Assembly: GCA_021234155.1 (NCBI GenBank) | Contig: JAJEKV010000059.1 | Location: 2,186,182 to 2,250,181 of the forward strand | Length of the DNA stretch: 64,000 bases | Origin: Isoetes taiwanensis | Taxonomy: Eukaryota > Streptophyta > Lycopodiopsida > Isoetales > Isoetaceae | Direction: 5' to 3' | Part shown: positions 62,616-64,000 of the stretch, one piece after another | Numbering within the stretch: the stretch's first letter is position 1 | Layout: each line of letters begins with the position of its first letter | Position numbers and translations under genes: made by a program | Notes under the pieces: model-generated | Databases searched by the model: none | What the model was told of the DNA's origin: nothing | Seen by the model: only the letters and a program-made list of their open reading frames with translations

Positions 62616-64000
62616 ATGTCTACGAAAACAAGAGCTGGTCGAGGCGGACGCAGCAAAGGAAGCAATAGCAGAGGAAGCTCTGCAGAGGATGTCGAACAGA
62701 CCCCTAATTATCAAGGTAAGGCTTCTATCCAACTTTTAGAGTATGCAGAGTTTGCAATCTTTAAGCTTTACAAGTAGACGGATTGTTAATACAAGGATGT
62801 TTCTTCATAGGATGTTTCTTAGAACAAACAAGGATGCTTCTTCATAGGATGTTTCTTCATACAGAGTGTTAATCTGACATTCGCGTAAACCTGAATTCAT
62901 TTCTTACAGTTCTCAATTCTCAATTCTCAATTCTACAATTCTCTGTTTCTCCTACAATTCTCAGTTTCTCACCCTCTCGGTTTACAATTCTCAGTTTCTT
63001 CTTACAATTCTCAATTCTCAATTCTACAATTCCCTGTTTCTTTCTTCATACAGAGTGTTAATCTGACATTCGCGTAAACCTGAATTCATTTCTTACAGTT
63101 CTCAATTCTCAATTCTACAATTCTCTGTTTCTTCTACAATTCTCAGTTTCTCACCCTGTCGGTTTACAATTCTCAGTTTCTTCTTACAATTCTCAATTCT
63201 ACAATTTTTGTTTCTTCTACAATTCCCCGTTTCTGTGCGTAAGTTTTAATAAACCTGAATTCCTTTCTTACATAAAACTGAATTCCTATCTTACAACAAA
63301 CAAGGATGTTTCTTCTATCCTATTCTGTTTGAAGCCATGTAAGTTGGATCTTTGCATGAATCTTTGGTTACTCAAGCTTTGCATAAATCTGACTTTTTCC
63401 CTACACTGCACGCACATATGTAAGGTGCCTGTAAAAGTAGTTAGAAGCACGCAAAGCCGTGCAGTTTTCTATGGTTACTCGAGCTTTGCAGTAATCTTTG
63501 GTTAGTCAAGCTTTGCCTAATCTGAATCTTTTACTTACAAGGCCTGCTAGACTGGTGAGAAACACGCCCAGCGTGAATTAGACTACTTTGTCGTGTGAAA
63601 TCACCCATAGTGAGAGCTTTGAATTCACACTAAGCGTGAATTAGATAATGTGAGCTGTCACTTCACGCCAAGCGTGATCTCGTATTCAGGGAAGTTGCTA
63701 AATCATAATCCTGTTTGTTTTTGCAGTGCTAAAGAAGAAGAGGGTTCCTCCTCCTACTTCCGGATCTATACCTAGTAAGAGGTCAAAGGTGGACGACCAA
63801 GATGTGACACCATATGATCTCTCTATAGACGATGAAGGTCCTATTCTTGTCGCAACCACTGACCCTCCATGCCCTGAAGAAGAAATGGACGAGGGTGCCG
63901 AGTGGTATGTTGACCTCGCCAAGACAAATGGCAAGATGGACTTAACACTCTTCTCCAGGAAGAAAGAAGCGGACAAGATGACCAAACAAGGGATCGTAAT
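62616..64000 (+). CDS. Unknown protein, first two exons (continues past the window)
   Basis: Exon 1 is 62616-62715 (MSTKTRAGRGGRSKGSNSRG, SSAEDVEQTPNYQ), ending CAAG|GTAAGG. The intron is 62716-63726 (acceptor TTTTTGCAG). Exon 2 (from 63727) keeps the frame across the split codon (Q-V): VLKKKRVPPPTSGSIPSKRS, KVDDQDVTPYDLSIDDEGP, ILVATTDPPCPEEEMDEGAE, WYVDLAKTNGKMDLTLFSRK, open to 64000. The start is Arg/Gly/Ser-rich and KKKR plus SKRSK look like nuclear localisation signals, then the protein turns acidic. No family recognised. The intron shares the CACGC...GCGTG motif with the neighbouring gene's intron. Confidence 0.6.
62852..63215. repeat. ~190 bp tandem duplication with nested TTCTCAATTCTACAA repeats, in the intron
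   Basis: CTTCATACAGAGTGTTAATC through CGCGTAAACCTGAATTCAT starts at about 62853 and again at 63043. Inside each copy AATTCTCA(G/A)TT(T)C and CTACAATTCTC units repeat many times. Confidence 0.85.
63573..63677. repeat. Second cluster of CACGC...GCGTG near-palindromes (3 sites)
   Basis: 63573-63585 CACGCCCAGCGTG, 63624-63640 TTCACACTAAGCGTGAA, 63663-63677 TCACGCCAAGCGTGA. A weaker one (GCACGCAAAGCCGTGC) lies near 63447. Each site is followed by AATTAGA or ATCTCG. All lie in the intron of the gene at 62616. Confidence 0.8.

Noticed and set aside
62852-63240. Possible CRISPR-like or coding repeat
   Set aside because: A simple 190-bp duplication with nested TTCTCAATTC repeats inside a plant intron. 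Spacers are not unique and spacing is irregular.

Overview
This window is nuclear DNA of a land plant. The evidence is GT-AG introns, the 3' end of a plant-type membrane-anchored aspartic protease, remnants of PPR genes, and deeply nested plant transposons (Ty3/gypsy LTR elements, CACTA, pogo, hAT, foldback MITEs). The abundance of PPR debris, a pogo-type DDE gene and a DUF7869-type gene fits a non-flowering lineage with a large genome (fern, lycophyte or bryophyte) best. That lineage call is inference.

Layout. 1-4.7 kb: the last exons of a host aspartic protease gene, then decayed PPR fragments, a 79-nt palindrome and an old LTR fragment. 4.7-29.2 kb: one LTR retrotransposon-like unit on the + strand (LTRs about 1.66 kb, TSD GTAAA, tRNA-Met-type primer site). 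Its interior has no gag or pol. It holds instead a 7.7 kb array of seven ~1.1 kb tandem repeats, a MITE-like foldback, and a 2 kb patch with GACGTC palindromes and small genes. Its left LTR is split by a 10.1 kb minus-strand Ty3/gypsy element (6120-16212, TSD GATGC, LTRs identical by eye). That element carries gag, protease and integrase, has lost the RT core and RNase H, and has gained a ~1,080-codon accessory gene downstream of integrase. The accessory gene is itself split by a 235 bp hAT-like MITE. A small gene with its own TATA box diverges from the accessory gene's promoter.

29.2-38.2 kb: AT-rich, gene-poor DNA with pseudogene scraps and a broken hAT-like transposase bracketed by 144 bp direct repeats. 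38.2-39.3 kb: a more GC-rich island with a possible two-exon gene. 39.9-42.9 kb: a pogo/Tigger-like transposase gene, frameshifted, split by a 550 bp foldback MITE and cut off by a CACTA terminus. 42.9-51.5 kb: a CACTA element (TNP2, DUF4218 and DUF4216 parts on the minus strand). Its subterminal 12-bp repeat field carries a 5.26 kb near-palindrome made of two head-on copies of a small non-coding LTR element, inserted as one unit (shared TSD AATGG).

51.5-56.7 kb: a decayed Ty3/gypsy element (+) abutting a truncated minus-strand LTR related to the outer element. 56.7-59.5 kb: a minus-strand gene of the DUF7869 type with a metal-binding-like CxxC region and three acidic motifs that could form a transposase-like active site. 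It is broken by one frameshift and one stop. 60-64 kb: two + strand genes whose introns share a repeated near-palindrome (CACGC-NNN-GCGTG) and miRNA-like foldbacks, with a minus-strand exon resembling the DUF8039 domain of CACTA proteins between them. I read 56.7-64 kb as the least explained part of the window.

All calls are from reading alone. Family names come from remembered motifs, with no database search.
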